Shown in pieces: positions 11,055-21,575 of a DNA stretch of 64,000 nt. The DNA comes from Breviolum minutum Mf 1.05b.01. Lineage: Eukaryota; Sar; Dinophyceae; Suessiales; Symbiodiniaceae. Within the stretch, counting starts at the first letter, position 1; each line of letters starts with the position of its first letter. Position numbers and translations under genes: made by a program. The notes under the pieces were generated by a model that was not told where the DNA came from, searched no databases, and worked only from the letters and a program-made list of their open reading frames with translations. The stretch spans positions 30,311 through 94,310 of the forward strand of contig DF240185.1 of the NCBI GenBank assembly GCA_000507305.1, in the 5' to 3' direction.

Positions 11055-11474
11055 CTAGTTTTGAAAACTCCACTTCGCAGATTCGCCGAATGCAGATGCT
11101 GTGGTCCCAAACGCTTGCCATACTGCTGTTGGCACGCTGCACAGCCTTCGATTCCGAACAAAGCACTTCGGCTCTTGAAGAATGCTATGGCGCAAAATAA
11201 CTGAAGGAAATTGAGTTCAACTGTTCATTGCTGCAATTGGGCAGGCAAACCCAGAGACATCAGTCAAAACTTTCTGTAGAAGCGAAGATCTGTAGAACGC
11301 TAATATGTAAACATGTCCCGCAGCCAAAGGGCCATGCTTCATTCATCTTCAAAGTACCGTATGTGCCAATTTCATGCTATCTGGAAAACAAATCATTGGA
11401 AACTCTGGGATCTTGATGCTGCCGATGCCGCGGGACAGACCTTTGTCCCTCATGGAAAACCCTCTGACAATCAG
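11055..11474 (-). CDS. Three-exon C-terminal part of an unknown gene
   Basis: Exons 11474-11358 (acceptor ATTCATCAG|CTG, donor CATACG|GTACTT), 11273-11222 (acceptor CTTCTACAG|AAA, donor GAACA|GTTGAA) and 11200-11055 (acceptor TTCCTTCAG|TT, stop TAG). All phases agree: 39 codons; 17 codons plus one base; two bases plus 48 codons including the stop. Peptide pieces: LIVRGFSMRDKGLSRGIGSI, KVLTDVSGFACPIAAMN and CSVPTAVWQAFGTTASAFGE. Introns are 84 and 21 bp by this model; the 21-bp one is shorter than I would expect and weakens the last join. Family unknown. Confidence 0.45.
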
Positions 11475-11523
11475 CTGATGAATGCTGATGAGATATATCT
11501 TGCAACACTTCCAATGGGTTCAC

Positions 11524-11639
11524 CAGAGTCCCCAAATGGGCCTGCTTGATGTATCTGGTGGGGTCCGGCACAGACGTCCCACGTTCCTGGCAACCACCAG
11601 CACAGCGGCTTCACCAACCAAACCAACCAACCGGAGCAT
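11524..11639 (-). CDS. Possible first exon with hydrophobic N-terminus
   Basis: Begins with ATG at 11639 and ends at donor CTCTG|GTGAAC. The peptide MLRLVGLVGEAAVLVVARNV then GRLCRTPPDTSSRPIWGL looks like a signal anchor or organelle-targeting N-terminus: hydrophobic, with Arg residues. Its phase does not fit the exon at 11474, so it may use another donor or belong to another transcript. A second minus frame is also open here (RYIKQAHLGTLVNPLEVLQD). Confidence 0.35.
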
Positions 11640-12574
11640 TCATACAAGAACTGGCAAATCTATATGCTAACAAGCTCTAAACGGTTAGACATGATCTAGT
11701 TGGTACTCTTGACCTATCTGACTTTTCAATCCATCTAATTATTCTAATTCCATCTGGAAGATTGATGTCGGTTGACATTTAGTTGGTCGGATAACCTTCT
11801 TTGTTCAAGTTGGGAATAAACGATAAACATAAAGAAGACGATCTTCAACTACAATTATATGACCACAAAGGATCCATGATTCATATGATTTGTTTCGAGC
11901 CAAATAGGTCTGCTGGACCACATGACTATGGCACCCCAGTTGTGCCTGAAGACCTCGTAGGATGGACATGGACTGTGGCACGCCCAAGCAGTACAAAGCT
12001 CCAATCTCAGCATTGACAACATCTCACAACTTCCAATGCGACTGGTTTCTACACTTATTGCTTAAGCAATTGACTTGTTATGAGCATTGAAACGTAGCAT
12101 TTGGGTTGGGGTACTTTTTTTTGTCTCTCTCTCTGTCCCTGGATAAAATTGAATGCACTAAATTCGGTCATCATCCTCACCCGGCAGGATTTTCTGAACG
12201 AAAGGATACCACTTTCTCGCATTTATCAAATAGGCTAAACTTTTCAGCAGTAACTTACATGTAGGTCAAATAGTTTGGAATGAGCCAAACGATTCCAGGT
12301 TTAGTGAACTGAGATTCCCCAACGACTTCATCGACATTGATTTTTTTGGAGAGACCTCCAAATTGATTCAACCTGAAGTCTGGCGGATGTCACACTGCTG
12401 AACCACTCACACGAGCTCATCAAGCTAGGATATATTTTTCAGCCAACCCTGATAGAACGCTATGCAACATATGCAACTTGCTGGCGAAACACCGTTTGAG
12501 GGAGACCCTCATGTAACATCAAAAGAGTAACTGCACATCCTCATGGTCACAGCGTTATGGCAAGCATATCCTTT

Positions 12575-12973
12575 TTATCGTTTCAGGGCTCGTGGAACAA
12601 ACAGGCTGCACTCACACGGTTCTGACTTCCGAAATAGCCAATTATCATGCAAAAATCCTGCAGATTCATGCTTTCTCGACCTCTGATGCTTTTCTTCGAG
12701 CATTCTTTCCGTTTTGGAAGAGCGAGTAGCAAACAGAAAACAGGGAACAGCCCGTGGCCAATGATTCTTGTACATGAATGATATTGAATGGTTTGTGATG
12801 ATCCCTTGCTGAAATCCTCCATCTGTACATTGTGGAGACGCGCCTTTTGTCAGAGGCTCCGCCAGAAATCCCCCCGATGCCCGTGCTTGGTCTCCCAGCC
12901 ACTTTATTCGTGATGTCAACTTGGATACATCATCCACCTTTAAAACGAGGCCGGCCAAATTCAACCCAGCCAT
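12575..12973 (-). CDS. Open reading frame with a good start, unknown protein
   Basis: 132 codons from an ATG at 12973. The first 48 or so residues are convincing (MAGLNLAGLVLKVDDVSKLT, then IKWLGDQARASGGFLAEPLT). A donor-like GTACAG after KGASPQ suggests that the true first exon may stop near 12831 and that the rest of the frame is fortuitous. If unspliced, the product would be a small basic protein. No family recognised. Confidence 0.45.
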   Translation of the reverse strand: MAGLNLAGLVLKVDDVSKLTSRIKWLGDQARASGGFLAEPLTKGASPQCTDGGFQQGIITNHSISFMYKNHWPRAVPCFLFATRSSKTERMLEEKHQRSRKHESAGFLHDNWLFRKSEPCECSLFVPRALKR

Positions 12974-13402
12974 TTTTTGCGACAGATTTTTCCAGATTCC
13001 AAACCACCAAAAAACACAACTCTTGACGTTTTAAGATATCTAAAGTTTTTACAATGGCTGATAAAAAAATCCTATATTTTCTGACGGGTGATCAGGCCTA
13101 GCTCCAGAAATCAGCATCTTTGATTTGTTATGATTTATTTAAGATCTGTTTGTTACATGATGTGCAACCATGTTCTTTTTCAAGAAAATGATGGATCCGT
13201 TTTGATTTGTATGCTTTTTTCGTCTTTTTTTGTCTCATTATTTCACCTATGTTTTAATCATGTCTTTAAATGATCTTATTATGGTTCCTCCATTTTCTGT
13301 CAAACATCCAATATCATCCAATGATGTTTCACTCTATTCTAATGGTTCTGAGATGTTCTGAGAAAAAAAACGTCTTGAGACAAATCATAAACATCATAAA
13401 TA

Positions 13403-13457
13403 CCTCGAGGACTAAGCAGACCTTGGCAAATTTCCAAAATTTGCCCAGTCCTCGAGG
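13403..13457. repeat. Hairpin with CCTCGAGGACT arms
   Basis: Outer arms CCTCGAGGACT (13403-13413) and AGTCCTCGAGG (13447-13457) are perfect inverted repeats. Inside lies a second pair, GCAAATTT and AAATTTGC, separated by three bases. The structure could fold as a 55-nt stem-loop. Confidence 0.8.
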
Positions 13458-13640
13458 AAAGTAAGATTCTTTTGACTGACTATTAAAACAAATATTTTTC
13501 GTTCAGAACCATTAAAATACAATGAACAATCATTGTATTTCATTTTTAGGAATCATGTAGCACAAACAAAACAGTAAATTATGTAAACAAATCGTATTTA
13601 AACAATGCATTAAACATGTAAACAAGAAGAAACATAAATT

Positions 13641-13690
13641 CCTCGAGGACTGAGCAAATTTTGAAATTTGGCCACCACTTGCTAGAGGAA
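13641..13690. repeat. Degenerate second copy of the hairpin
   Basis: Starts CCTCGAGGACTGAGCAAATT, nearly the same left arm as the element at 13403, followed by AAATTTGG and a decayed right arm (GCTAGAGGAA). Both copies follow ACATAAAT, suggesting one repeat family. Confidence 0.65.
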
Positions 13691-14211
13691 TTTGATGGAA
13701 CTTAGGTCTTTTATAGTTATGAGTATATATTTCTTTAATGCGTTGTTTATGCTTTTTTTGTTTTTTTGGTTACATTTTCCTGTCAATAATAAACAGCATG
13801 TTTTTTTTTTTTTAACTCGTTTTCAATGGCTCTAAGATCAAATTGAGGAAACCATTAAAAAACATGAAACAAAAACATAGTAACATCACTAAAAGACATA
13901 CTTCCGGAAACTGGCGCCCCAGACTCTCCAATTAAACAACACATAAACAATCATATATGAAAACCACAGAAACAATCATATATGGTCATATATGAAAGTC
14001 GTTTAGATTCTAGGCATCTCCCAATGTCATAAAATCGCAATAAATCATACATGAAAGGTTGCACCAAACAGCTCTGCTCTACAGTAGAAACCCAGCATTA
14101 TGTGCATTTCAGGGGCTTTCAGCTTAACAGGATTTTCATCAACATGAATGTCTCGCAATGAATTTTAAAAAGGTTTGTCAGGAGTTCAAAAGAAGGTCAT
14201 TGCAAATCTGT

Positions 14212-14400
14212 TCAAAGGACTTTAAAGGTATCCGGCATGCTATACCTACAACTTAGTAACTTGTCCTTCTGATAAACCATTGACTCTGATGGGTTCCATT
14301 CAGCCGCCACCCTCGGAGAGTCATCGGTCAGGATACAGAGTGATCTGCTTGGATTCCTCCAACTCCCTCGTCGACTTCTTTCTTCACCTGTCGCTGTGGC
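14212..14400 (-). CDS. Candidate exon, basic Ser/Arg-rich
   Basis: Open minus frame including GRATATGEERSRRGSWRNPS and ILTDDSPRVAAEWNPSESMV. The plus strand carries a 151-codon frame over the same region, so strand is uncertain. Borders unresolved. Confidence 0.3.
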   Translation of the reverse strand, partial: ATATGEERSRRGSWRNPSRSLCILTDDSPRVAAEWNPSESMVYQKDKLLSCRYSMPDTFKVL

Positions 14401-14854
14401 GCGCCCAGGGTCATGCCCATGAGAGCCTACCATCTAGCCACAATCTTCTGTCGTGCTTTCACAGTGATACAGTAAACTCAAGTAATTCTCCCTTTCGGTA
14501 TAATATGACTGCCTGTATGGAAAAGGCACAGTTCCCTTCCCGGCATTCCACACACGAAGGCTTTCGGAATTACTATAACTATACTATACTCGACTATTCC
14601 ACTGCACTTACAACCTCTTTGGTGAAACTGACATCATTAAATATCAACTACAGAGTTGGCTTGGAACGGAATTGCACGCTTTTGCCAGACTCGGGGTTGC
14701 GGGAATTCCCTCTATCAATATGGGATCTTGATTAGTGTGTGACGTGTCTAAATAAAACATGCCTCAAATCATCGAGTTACCCCCCTGAATGATTAACAAG
14801 AGTTTTAATTCCTGGGAGATCCAAATTCAAACAAGTTGACTGAAACCTCCTACT

Positions 14855-14945
14855 ATTGCTACTACTGCTGCTGCTACTACTGCTACACTACCACTACTAC
14901 CACTACTACCACTACTACCACCACTACCACTACTACCACCACCAC
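14855..14945. repeat. ACT/ACC trinucleotide repeat
   Basis: Imperfect CTA/CTG array passing into ACCACT units. Microsatellite. Confidence 0.9.
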
Positions 14946-14959
14946 TGGAAATGTATTTG

Positions 14960-15326
14960 GGGTGCCAGCGTCAAAAAACCGGGAATAACATAATCAGGAT
15001 CCAACAGTATTACAGTGGATTCTTTTTTTGTGAGAGTTCCAGCCACTTTGGACCATACACCACTGCATTGGGTTTTGACATTTCCGACTAGCAATTGAAA
15101 CTCAAAAGTAAATACAAAAGTCCATGATGAAAAAAAGGATGACATAATATAGGTTGCTGTCAGTTTCTCCAAGACCGGTCCATTGTACTACGGCATAATG
15201 CAATGATACTCCGCGACATACCCCAAACTCACAAGGCCCCTGCTTTGGGAGCTGATCTTTGTGCTGCTGCCTGGTACCGAAGTTGATGGCTTGGCACCTC
15301 TAAAAACATGAATTTCCTCCTCTATC
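14960..15326 (-). CDS. Two-exon fragment, unknown protein
   Basis: Exon 15326-15233 has acceptor CCAACCCAG|G and donor GGCCTT|GTGAGT (IEEEIHVFRGAKPSTSVPGS). The next exon starts at 15100 (TTTACTTTTGAG|TTT) and reads FQLLVGNVKTQCSGVWSKVA then LTKKESTVILLDPDYVIPGF. Both meet on a codon boundary. The downstream end near 14960 was not fixed; GTTATT after DPDY is one possible donor. The second exon is strand-rich. Family unknown. Confidence 0.55.
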
Positions 15327-15971
15327 CTGGGTTGGACATGCACACAAAAAGTGTGAAAGTACATCAAACAACCTGCCGAGCTATATTCATGCATATTCTG
15401 TGTATAAATATGTGTAGATAATATATAATATGTATACGTATATTTATATTATATATTCAACGTTCATTAAATGCGAAAATGCTGACTCTCAGGGGTGATC
15501 ATACAGGTCCACTGCTGCTTTTGCCATAGTGAACGACATATGCTCGGTAAACTCCCCCCTTTCCCTTGCCTTGATGTAGCTCACAGGATCATCCAAACCT
15601 TCGACGCCGGTGGAAAACAGTTCCCTTACCTACCAATCTCACCTCTACCACTTTGAAACCTTGCAAGGGATGATAGGATATAAAATACATTAAAATAAGT
15701 GGATTATAAGATGAAATGATATAGAATCATGAGAGCTTTTTTTAAAGATCTGTCGATTTGGAATGGGGATGACTGGTCAATGTGAAGGGTTTCAACATCT
15801 ATTGTTGCGGTAGCTACTCTGGAATCCCGCGGGAAAACTGCCACACAGCGTGATTGAAGTTACAGCAAAGCTGTCTTCGGAAAAAATGCAAGTTCCATTT
15901 TTAACCTGAGTCCGTCCAGGTTTGCCAATTAACAAAGGACGACTTCCTTTCTTGCAGATTTCCAAACTTGC

Positions 15972-16166
15972 CTAGGAACCCAGTGCAACTATCAAACCAG
16001 TACAGGATGTCTCGGATGTCTCGCGCCTAAACCGTGTTCTCTCATCTCCTGCAAGATGCGTCCAACCTGGAACGGATGATCTTATGTTGCTTGTGATGGT
16101 ATTCGGTGGGAGGGAATCATCAATGCCCAGAGTCGAGTCATGAATATGACCAAGCACAGTACACAT
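15972..16166 (-). CDS. Candidate exon or short ORF
   Basis: Open minus frame from an ATG: MCTVLGHIHDSTLGIDDSLP, then TRFRRETSETSCTGLIVALG. No strong splice sites. A different frame reads ILYWFDSCTGFLGKFGNLQE near its end. Low certainty. Confidence 0.25.
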   Translation of the reverse strand: MCTVLGHIHDSTLGIDDSLPPNTITSNIRSSVPGWTHLAGDERTRFRRETSETSCTGLIVALGS

Positions 16167-16549
16167 CTATCGCTTCCACGCGAGGGTGTCTCTAAAAATC
16201 AAGAGAATTCACATCACTTCAAGATTTAACATAGCAATTGCACCCTGCATTTCAAAGGAGTGCGGTGGTTCAATTCAAATGATCAGCCGACCGAGCTGCA
16301 GTGGGTGCGAAAAAGGTTCGACGAACAAGGCATGGCTCAATGACAATGACTGACAAGCATTGTCTATTGATGTCTATTGTTTATTTAGATAAACTCAAAC
16401 TTCAATATGTGTTGAATTCTTCATTCAATCTTGATACAACCACAATACAACAAATAAGTTCTATAGTTCTGATGAACCTTGGATAGTTTCCAGAAATAGA
16501 ATCCACCTTCAAAACACCTTAGCAAAGTCTCAAAAGTCTCCACCTCAGT

Positions 16550-16686
16550 TCATGCAACTTGGGGATTCCCCACACGATGAGGCCCTAAAGCATCCAAGGC
16601 ATCAGCCACCTGGGGAAACCACTTGCACTCGCATTCGTTGTTGTCATACACGAAGCGCATGATCATTTTCAGAACATACGCCATCA
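16550..16686 (-). CDS. Terminal exon next to a CAT repeat
   Basis: The frame reads MAYVLKMIMRFVYDNNECEC then KWFPQVADALDALGPHRVGN and stops at 16550. Upstream the frame dissolves into a CAT microsatellite (16675-16765), so the exon probably begins near 16686. Family unknown. Confidence 0.45.
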
Positions 16687-16795
16687 TGATCATCATCACC
16701 ATCATCAACATTACCATCACCATGATGATCATTATCGTCAACATTACAATTACCATTGCCATACCATTGCCATTACCATCTTCAATCTTCTGCAG
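16675..16795. repeat. CAT microsatellite
   Basis: Imperfect ATC/CAT array with ATTACC interruptions, later followed near 16905 by TA repeats. Confidence 0.85.
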
Positions 16796-17043
16796 AGTGA
16801 TTCACTAAGTGCGTGCATGGTCTCCATGCAATATCCACATTCCACTTTCTTCAATCTATTAATCCAAACAAGATCCAAAGATTAAGCAATACAAACTATA
16901 TCATGTATATATATATATATTTATATTATATCTATATCTATATATATACCGATATATTGAACACATGTTTCTGTCAGGTGGAATCTCTACCACGTTCCTA
17001 ATACAAAAAGCTCTATTTCCCGATTTTGGCACCTCCGAAGGCT

Positions 17044-17105
17044 TCACTGTGCGCTTCTGGTGAGGTCCTTCCGCAAGGCGTCCAGCGGCAAATGACTCTT
17101 AAGCT
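17044..17105 (-). CDS. Short terminal exon
   Basis: The frame reads ELKSHLPLDALRKDLTRSAQ then stop, preceded by TTGTTTGAAG. Amphipathic helical C-terminus. A second frame stays open for longer (ESFAAGRLAEGPHQKRTVKP), so the call is tentative. Confidence 0.35.
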
Positions 17106-17760
17106 CTTCAAACAAGTGCAATGAATTTTAAGTGTCACTGAATATCTTCGACTATCTTGTTTATGCATATATATAGACATTTATTGTATATATATATATA
17201 TTTGTATGTTGTATATAGTTCTATATACGTATATTTCTACAATTTCATACATCTGCTGTATTTGAACATGTGAGAAGTGAATGGAGAGATGTGTGGCTGT
17301 CATGCATGTATATATAGACATGCCGTACAACAGAATATGACATCTTAATTTTAGAAACTATGTTAAACAAATAAACAAATAAAAAGGATTGTGCATCTAA
17401 AACATGATGTGTAGCAAGGTCGAGTAAGGTCCCGACTGTGTACCCGCATCTATGATTTGTTGCACTTGGTCCATTTGACTTTCCAAAAATAAAAAACAAA
17501 GAGTACATGTATCTTCTCAGTCGCCCTACCGCTGCCTGTATTCAAGAACTCCATAAAGCTGTTCAGTGCCTGGTCGCTGAGATGCCAAATAACAACTGCT
17601 GCTTTAGAGAACCCATGAAATCAGAAGAGTGACATTAACATACATGTATTCAGGTCATTTATGTATCTTTTCATTTTTGTAGATAACAGTCTGGCCAACC
17701 CCCCTTTTACAAACATCATATGATCTATATGTAATCATATATCAAAGATATCATGGTCGC

Positions 17761-17871
17761 TACCCTCCCTGAAACTAACAGCTCGCACCTGAAAATGGAT
17801 GGTTGGAAGGACGATCCTTTCCTTTTTGGGATGGCCAATTTTCAGGGGCAATGTTAGTTTCAGGGAGGGTA
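17761..17871. mobile_element. MITE-like element, copy 1
   Basis: 111-bp element with perfect 20-bp terminal inverted repeats: TACCCTCCCTGAAACTAACA at 17761-17780 and its reverse complement at 17852-17871. The inner arms (CACCTGAAAAT, ATTTTCAGG) extend the pairing imperfectly. The ends carry TA, as in Tc1/mariner-type insertions; a duplicated TA target is possible but cannot be proven here. No transposase inside. A related copy is at 35255-35359. I recall this family as very common in dinoflagellate genomes (memory, not checked). Confidence 0.85.
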
Positions 17872-18289
17872 GTTGATCTACACACATCCCCCCCACCTCC
17901 ATAGGTGTCAGTGGCTTGGCTGGCTTGGGTGACTTTGATGGCTTTGATGGAGTGGCAGTCTTGGTGGAAGTTGGACACATTAGGGCCCGCTTCAGAAGGA
18001 AAAACCATGATGATCCAATCATGAACATAAGACAAAAAGAGACTAGGACAGAGTTTTGGATTGAGAAAAATTAAGAGAGGAATTAAACTTCGATTGCAAA
18101 TTGTGGCATATGAAAGTTTTGAAGAATCTTTGTTAGGATGGCCAAATCGCCAGCTTCCGCTTTGTACCCACTTGTACTAAGGTCTTGCTAAGGCAAAAAC
18201 ACTTGGTGTTGCAGGCGAAGGGGCACCTGGGGTTCAAGTGGACCATACCAATCAACTTGTGCACATCAAATATCCAAAATCATTAATTT

Positions 18290-18405
18290 CATATGGGTGT
18301 TTCCGAAAATAGTGGTACCCCCAAATCATCCCATTTTAATAGGGTGTTCCACCATTAACCATCCATTTTGGAGTATGTACCTCTATTTTTGGAAACACCC
18401 ATATG
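18290..18405. mobile_element. Second MITE-like inverted-repeat element
   Basis: 116 bp with inverted ends CATATGGGTGTTTCC (left, 18290) and GGAAACACCCATATG (right, ending 18405). Pairing extends for about 23 bp with one mismatch (GAAAATAG against CTATTTTT). No coding capacity. When translated it gives the peptide MGVSKNRGTYSKMDG, a form I associate with repeat-derived spurious proteins in dinoflagellates. Confidence 0.8.
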
Positions 18406-18456
18406 AATTTCATCTTCCAATTTTGGTGTTTTCTCACCTGCCCCCCCACGTCTTAC

Positions 18457-18620
18457 CCAACCCAGAGTTTCAAGGCATCCAAGCTTCGCTGTGATAGCTG
18501 ACTGGAGCGCAAAATGAAGGCGGTCGGATTTGGAATGCCTGGCATGGATCGCTGGCACGGATCGATTGATCTCACCTTAATAAACCACCAACCAACTGGT
18601 TGGGCTCCAATGGATGGATC
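18457..18620 (-). CDS. Internal exon, unknown protein
   Basis: Acceptor AAACATCTGG-side reads GATGTTTCAG|GATCC; donor GTTGG|GTAAGA. 164 bp, open throughout: DPSIGAQPVGWWFIKVRSID then IPNPTAFILRSSQLSQRSLD. An internal AAG|GTGAGA could be an alternative donor. The NPTAF segment recurs in the exon at 26481. Family unknown. Confidence 0.55.
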
Positions 18621-18822
18621 CTGAAACATCTGGATAAGTTTTGAAAGAATCAAGCTCAAGATTTCAACAGATTTAAACATGTGAATTTTTCCACGTCTTT
18701 AGAGTTGGATGCTTGTGTTTACGGGGTGTGAGGAAGCTTGGTATGCACATGCAGACTTTCTTTCTGAGCATCCTTGCAATTTTGAGCTTCCGCAAGAATG
18801 ATAGACAATGCAACCAAGGACG

Positions 18823-19343
18823 TCAAATAGCTTTGCAGTCAGTTGTCATCTGGATCCAATGGATGCCTGCAGCATGATCTTCGAGCTCCTTCAAGATGTT
18901 CATAGCACTTTCGGCACCTACCTGTCGAGCTGATGGTCAAAAAACACGGCGAAATATATTGAAACAAACATGTATCATCATATACTGTCCTATTATTCTT
19001 ATTATTATTATCATTAAATATCGTTAATTTTGTAATAATCCTGTGCAAATGAACACAAGTGAACCTTGCGAATCGGTCCAACTCCTACCGGCCTCCATGA
19101 TGGGAAAGTGGGGTTCAATTTGCATCTTGTAGATATTTTCAATGCGATCTTTAATCCTTGTGCTACCTGCTGCTGTCTCTGCTGCTTCAGGTTCTAGGTT
19201 ACAAGGATTTAGCAGCTGCCAAACGTCTTCTATCAAGGTGTGCACGGGCATACTTTTGCCATGGAAACAGAATGGGTAGGACACCCGCAGTGCATCATCT
19301 TCGAGACCACCACCGTCAAGCAAAATGCCAGCATGTCTTGGGG
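18823..19343 (-). CDS. Two-exon C-terminus of an unknown protein
   Basis: Exon from about 19343 to 19089 (donor GAGGCCG|GTAGGA) reads LLDGGGLEDDALRVSYPFCF, HGKSMPVHTLIEDVWQLLNP and RIKDRIENIYKMQIEPHFPI. The terminal exon 18917-18823 (acceptor CGACAGGTAG|GT) reads AESAMNILKELEDHAAGIHW then IQMTTDCKAI and stop. The single leftover base of the first exon plus two of the second make a Gly codon, so the phase is right. The 5' acceptor is uncertain (AGs at several nearby positions). Helical, well-composed protein; no family recognised. Confidence 0.65.
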
Positions 19344-19632
19344 ATGTCTCAGAACTTTATAAATATGATCACATATAATATACAGTACATCTTAAAACAG
19401 TTTGTATGCATTGGGTGTTGGAGGGTATAGCCGACCTAATCCGCTTGATCCTCTAGCAGCTGGGTGATATTTCAAGGTCCCTTTCTTGAGGAAACCAATC
19501 TCATCTATCCTCTGCTATTTCAGTGTCAAAATAAGTGCTTTCCAATCTTTCGTCTGCAAAATACATGTGAAGAAATTTGATTGATCTCACACTTTATCAG
19601 AACCAAATCAACTTGGTACCTGGTCAAAGCAC

Positions 19633-20105
19633 CTGCCCAGTTCCACAAGATGACGCCTTCTCTAGGGCAGCTGCCACCTTGGAGTATTTGATATCCTCCA
19701 CAGGTGAGAGTGAGCCTAGCAAAGGGTATTTTCAACCGATGTTTGACCGTTGAGCTCCTCGAGCATTCCACCATAGTCATTAAGCCATTCGACTCCTTGG
19801 TCTAAAAAGGTGGCAGCTACAACGGTGGAAACTGCATCTACATGCATCTTCGTTGGCATGTCAAAGTTGGGGTAAACATAGTGGTACCGAAATACAAATG
19901 AATATTTTGATCAAAAGATCTAGTCTGAAGGGTATTTCGGATGGCTCATGTTGACTCTCAAACAAAGGCTTGACTCTTTTCATAACTTGATCTTCCTTAC
20001 TCTTTTCTATGTTTGTCACGTCCATCTCTGTCAGATTTGAATCTTTTTTGACTCGGCCCATCTCGTTGGATGATCCACGGCGTCCCTTCCTCCAGTTCCC
20101 TGGAT
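19633..20105 (-). CDS. Three-exon fragment, unknown protein with hydrophobic segment
   Basis: Exons 20105-19896 (acceptor CACTAAG|AT, donor TCATTT|GTATTT), 19837-19748 (acceptor GCATGTAG|AT, donor CTCAACG|GTCAAA) and 19715-19633 (acceptor TTTGCTAG|GC, donor GGGCAG|GTGCTT). All three joins are in phase. Peptides: KSKEDQVMKRVKPLFESQHE, VVAATFLDQGVEWLNDYGGM and VEDIKYSKVAAALEKASSCG. The implied introns are only 58 and 32 bp. The 32-bp one is suspicious and may mean a wrong border. The second exon has an alternative upstream reading (YVYPNFDMPTKMHVDAVSTV), so its start is uncertain. Confidence 0.5.
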
Positions 20106-20311
20106 CTTAGTGTGGTCGTAAGTTTTATCACTCATGCCCTTCACTTCCCAAGATCTACAAAAATGCCAACACATCGAAATGTGCCACAAATTGCAATGTT
20201 TCTTATTCTATAGGAGAAAAAACAGGTGCATTTTTAGTGAAGTTAAACTCGAAAACACTTGAGAAAAGGACATTAGTTATTACATGTTATTACAAGTACA
20301 GCATATAGTAC

Positions 20312-20450
20312 AGTTTCTGCCCAGGTGGCTGGAAAGGAACCTCATTGACAGTTGCATTGGTCGTCCGGGAGACTGCAGCTGGGCATTTGCCACGAACCGC
20401 CAGGCGCTGTAGAACCGCCGCAGTGCGTCTGCGTCACCCGGGATAAGCTT
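20312..20450 (-). CDS. Internal exon, unknown protein
   Basis: Acceptor AGTGAAATAG|AAG; possible donor AAACT|GTACTA. The peptide KLIPGDADALRRFYSAWRFV then ANAQLQSPGRPMQLSMRFLS is clearly protein-like and GC-richer than its surroundings. Other donors inside cannot be excluded. Confidence 0.5.
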
Positions 20451-20834
20451 CTATTTCACTCGTTTTAGAACAGCCTCTTGGGGGATGGTCACTTTCCGGC
20501 AGTATCAGCATGTAGACATATGTAGACTGCAGAAGAAATACGAAGAACTACAGTCTAAGCATCTGGCCTTAGTCATGACCCCCTTTGTCAGGCATAGAAA
20601 CTTTGTTTTCAGGTGCCCCATCCCCCCAGCATAGCGGTTTCAGGTGACTCGCTTTTTCGCAAAAGATTACCTTGACGCTTCTTCCCAGCATGAACCAGGC
20701 TTCTCATTATATCTGAAAATCCAAACCTTTCGTGGGTAAAAACAAGCATGATAGCTTTAAATTCCTTCATATTTGAAATCCAACAGTGATTGGTTTGGGG
20801 GAGGAAAATTCCATCACTTTTTTCAAGAGGAAAA

Positions 20835-20939
20835 TCAAGGGAATATTTGACCGAAGCCGTGGTGTGCGCGCCAAATCGCGCGCGCCAACCTGGACTCAGT
20901 GACCAGGGCCCTGAAAACCTCGGTGGCCATGACAGTGAT
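20835..20939 (-). CDS. Exon, possibly terminal
   Basis: Strong acceptor AATTTTTTCCAG|ATC followed by ITVMATEVFRALVTESRLAR, AIWRAHHGFGQIFP and a stop. CAG|GTTGGC inside could be an alternative donor. The plus strand is also open (71 codons from 20790). Confidence 0.45.
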   Translation of the reverse strand: MTVMATEVFRALVTESRLARAIWRAHHGFGQIFP

Positions 20940-21575
20940 CTGGAAAAAATTGGAGTTGTAAAAGTCTACATCCCCAAAACATCCAACAAAAAATTGGGTT
21001 CCTGAGAACATTTTGAGGACCTCGAGAGTTCAGAAACTAATTCAACCACCAGAATCGACCAATCTATCATATGTTTGTCTTGGATCTTTTGCGAGAGAAA
21101 CAACTGTTATGTAGCTTCTGCTGTGGCTGTCACATCTATTTCTATACATACTTCATCATATTTCTATGCGTACATATCATGAGTCATATGTATCACGTCC
21201 TTCCAAGTGGAAACTCTGCAGGATGTTCCGGTTTAGTTGATCAGTTCCCATCGCGTGTACTGTTGATGCAAGAAATGCAGCACCGGTTGAGAAGCTTGCT
21301 TGGTCCAGCGCTTACAAACAACACCACCACCAACCTGGAACACTCTGAAACCTTTGGTTGATGCAAACAAACTAAGATTAAGACGAGGTCATTTGAGGTT
21401 GCTAAAATATGCCAGAATGCAACACACACACATATCATATGCAAACATAAAACTACAATATAATGACATATATAAATATATCGTATATCTATTAATTACA
21501 CCCAAGCAGCACTATTCTCATCATCCTTTTGTTGTCCTTTCTTGGATCCTCTTTGCTGGACTGCAGATCATTGGA

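Larger units (their letters stand above)
13030..14210. other. Gene-free AT-rich block
   Basis: About 1.2 kb with many stops in all frames, oligo-T tracts and frequent AACAT/CATAAA words. It contains the two related hairpins listed separately and no supported exon. Confidence 0.65.
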
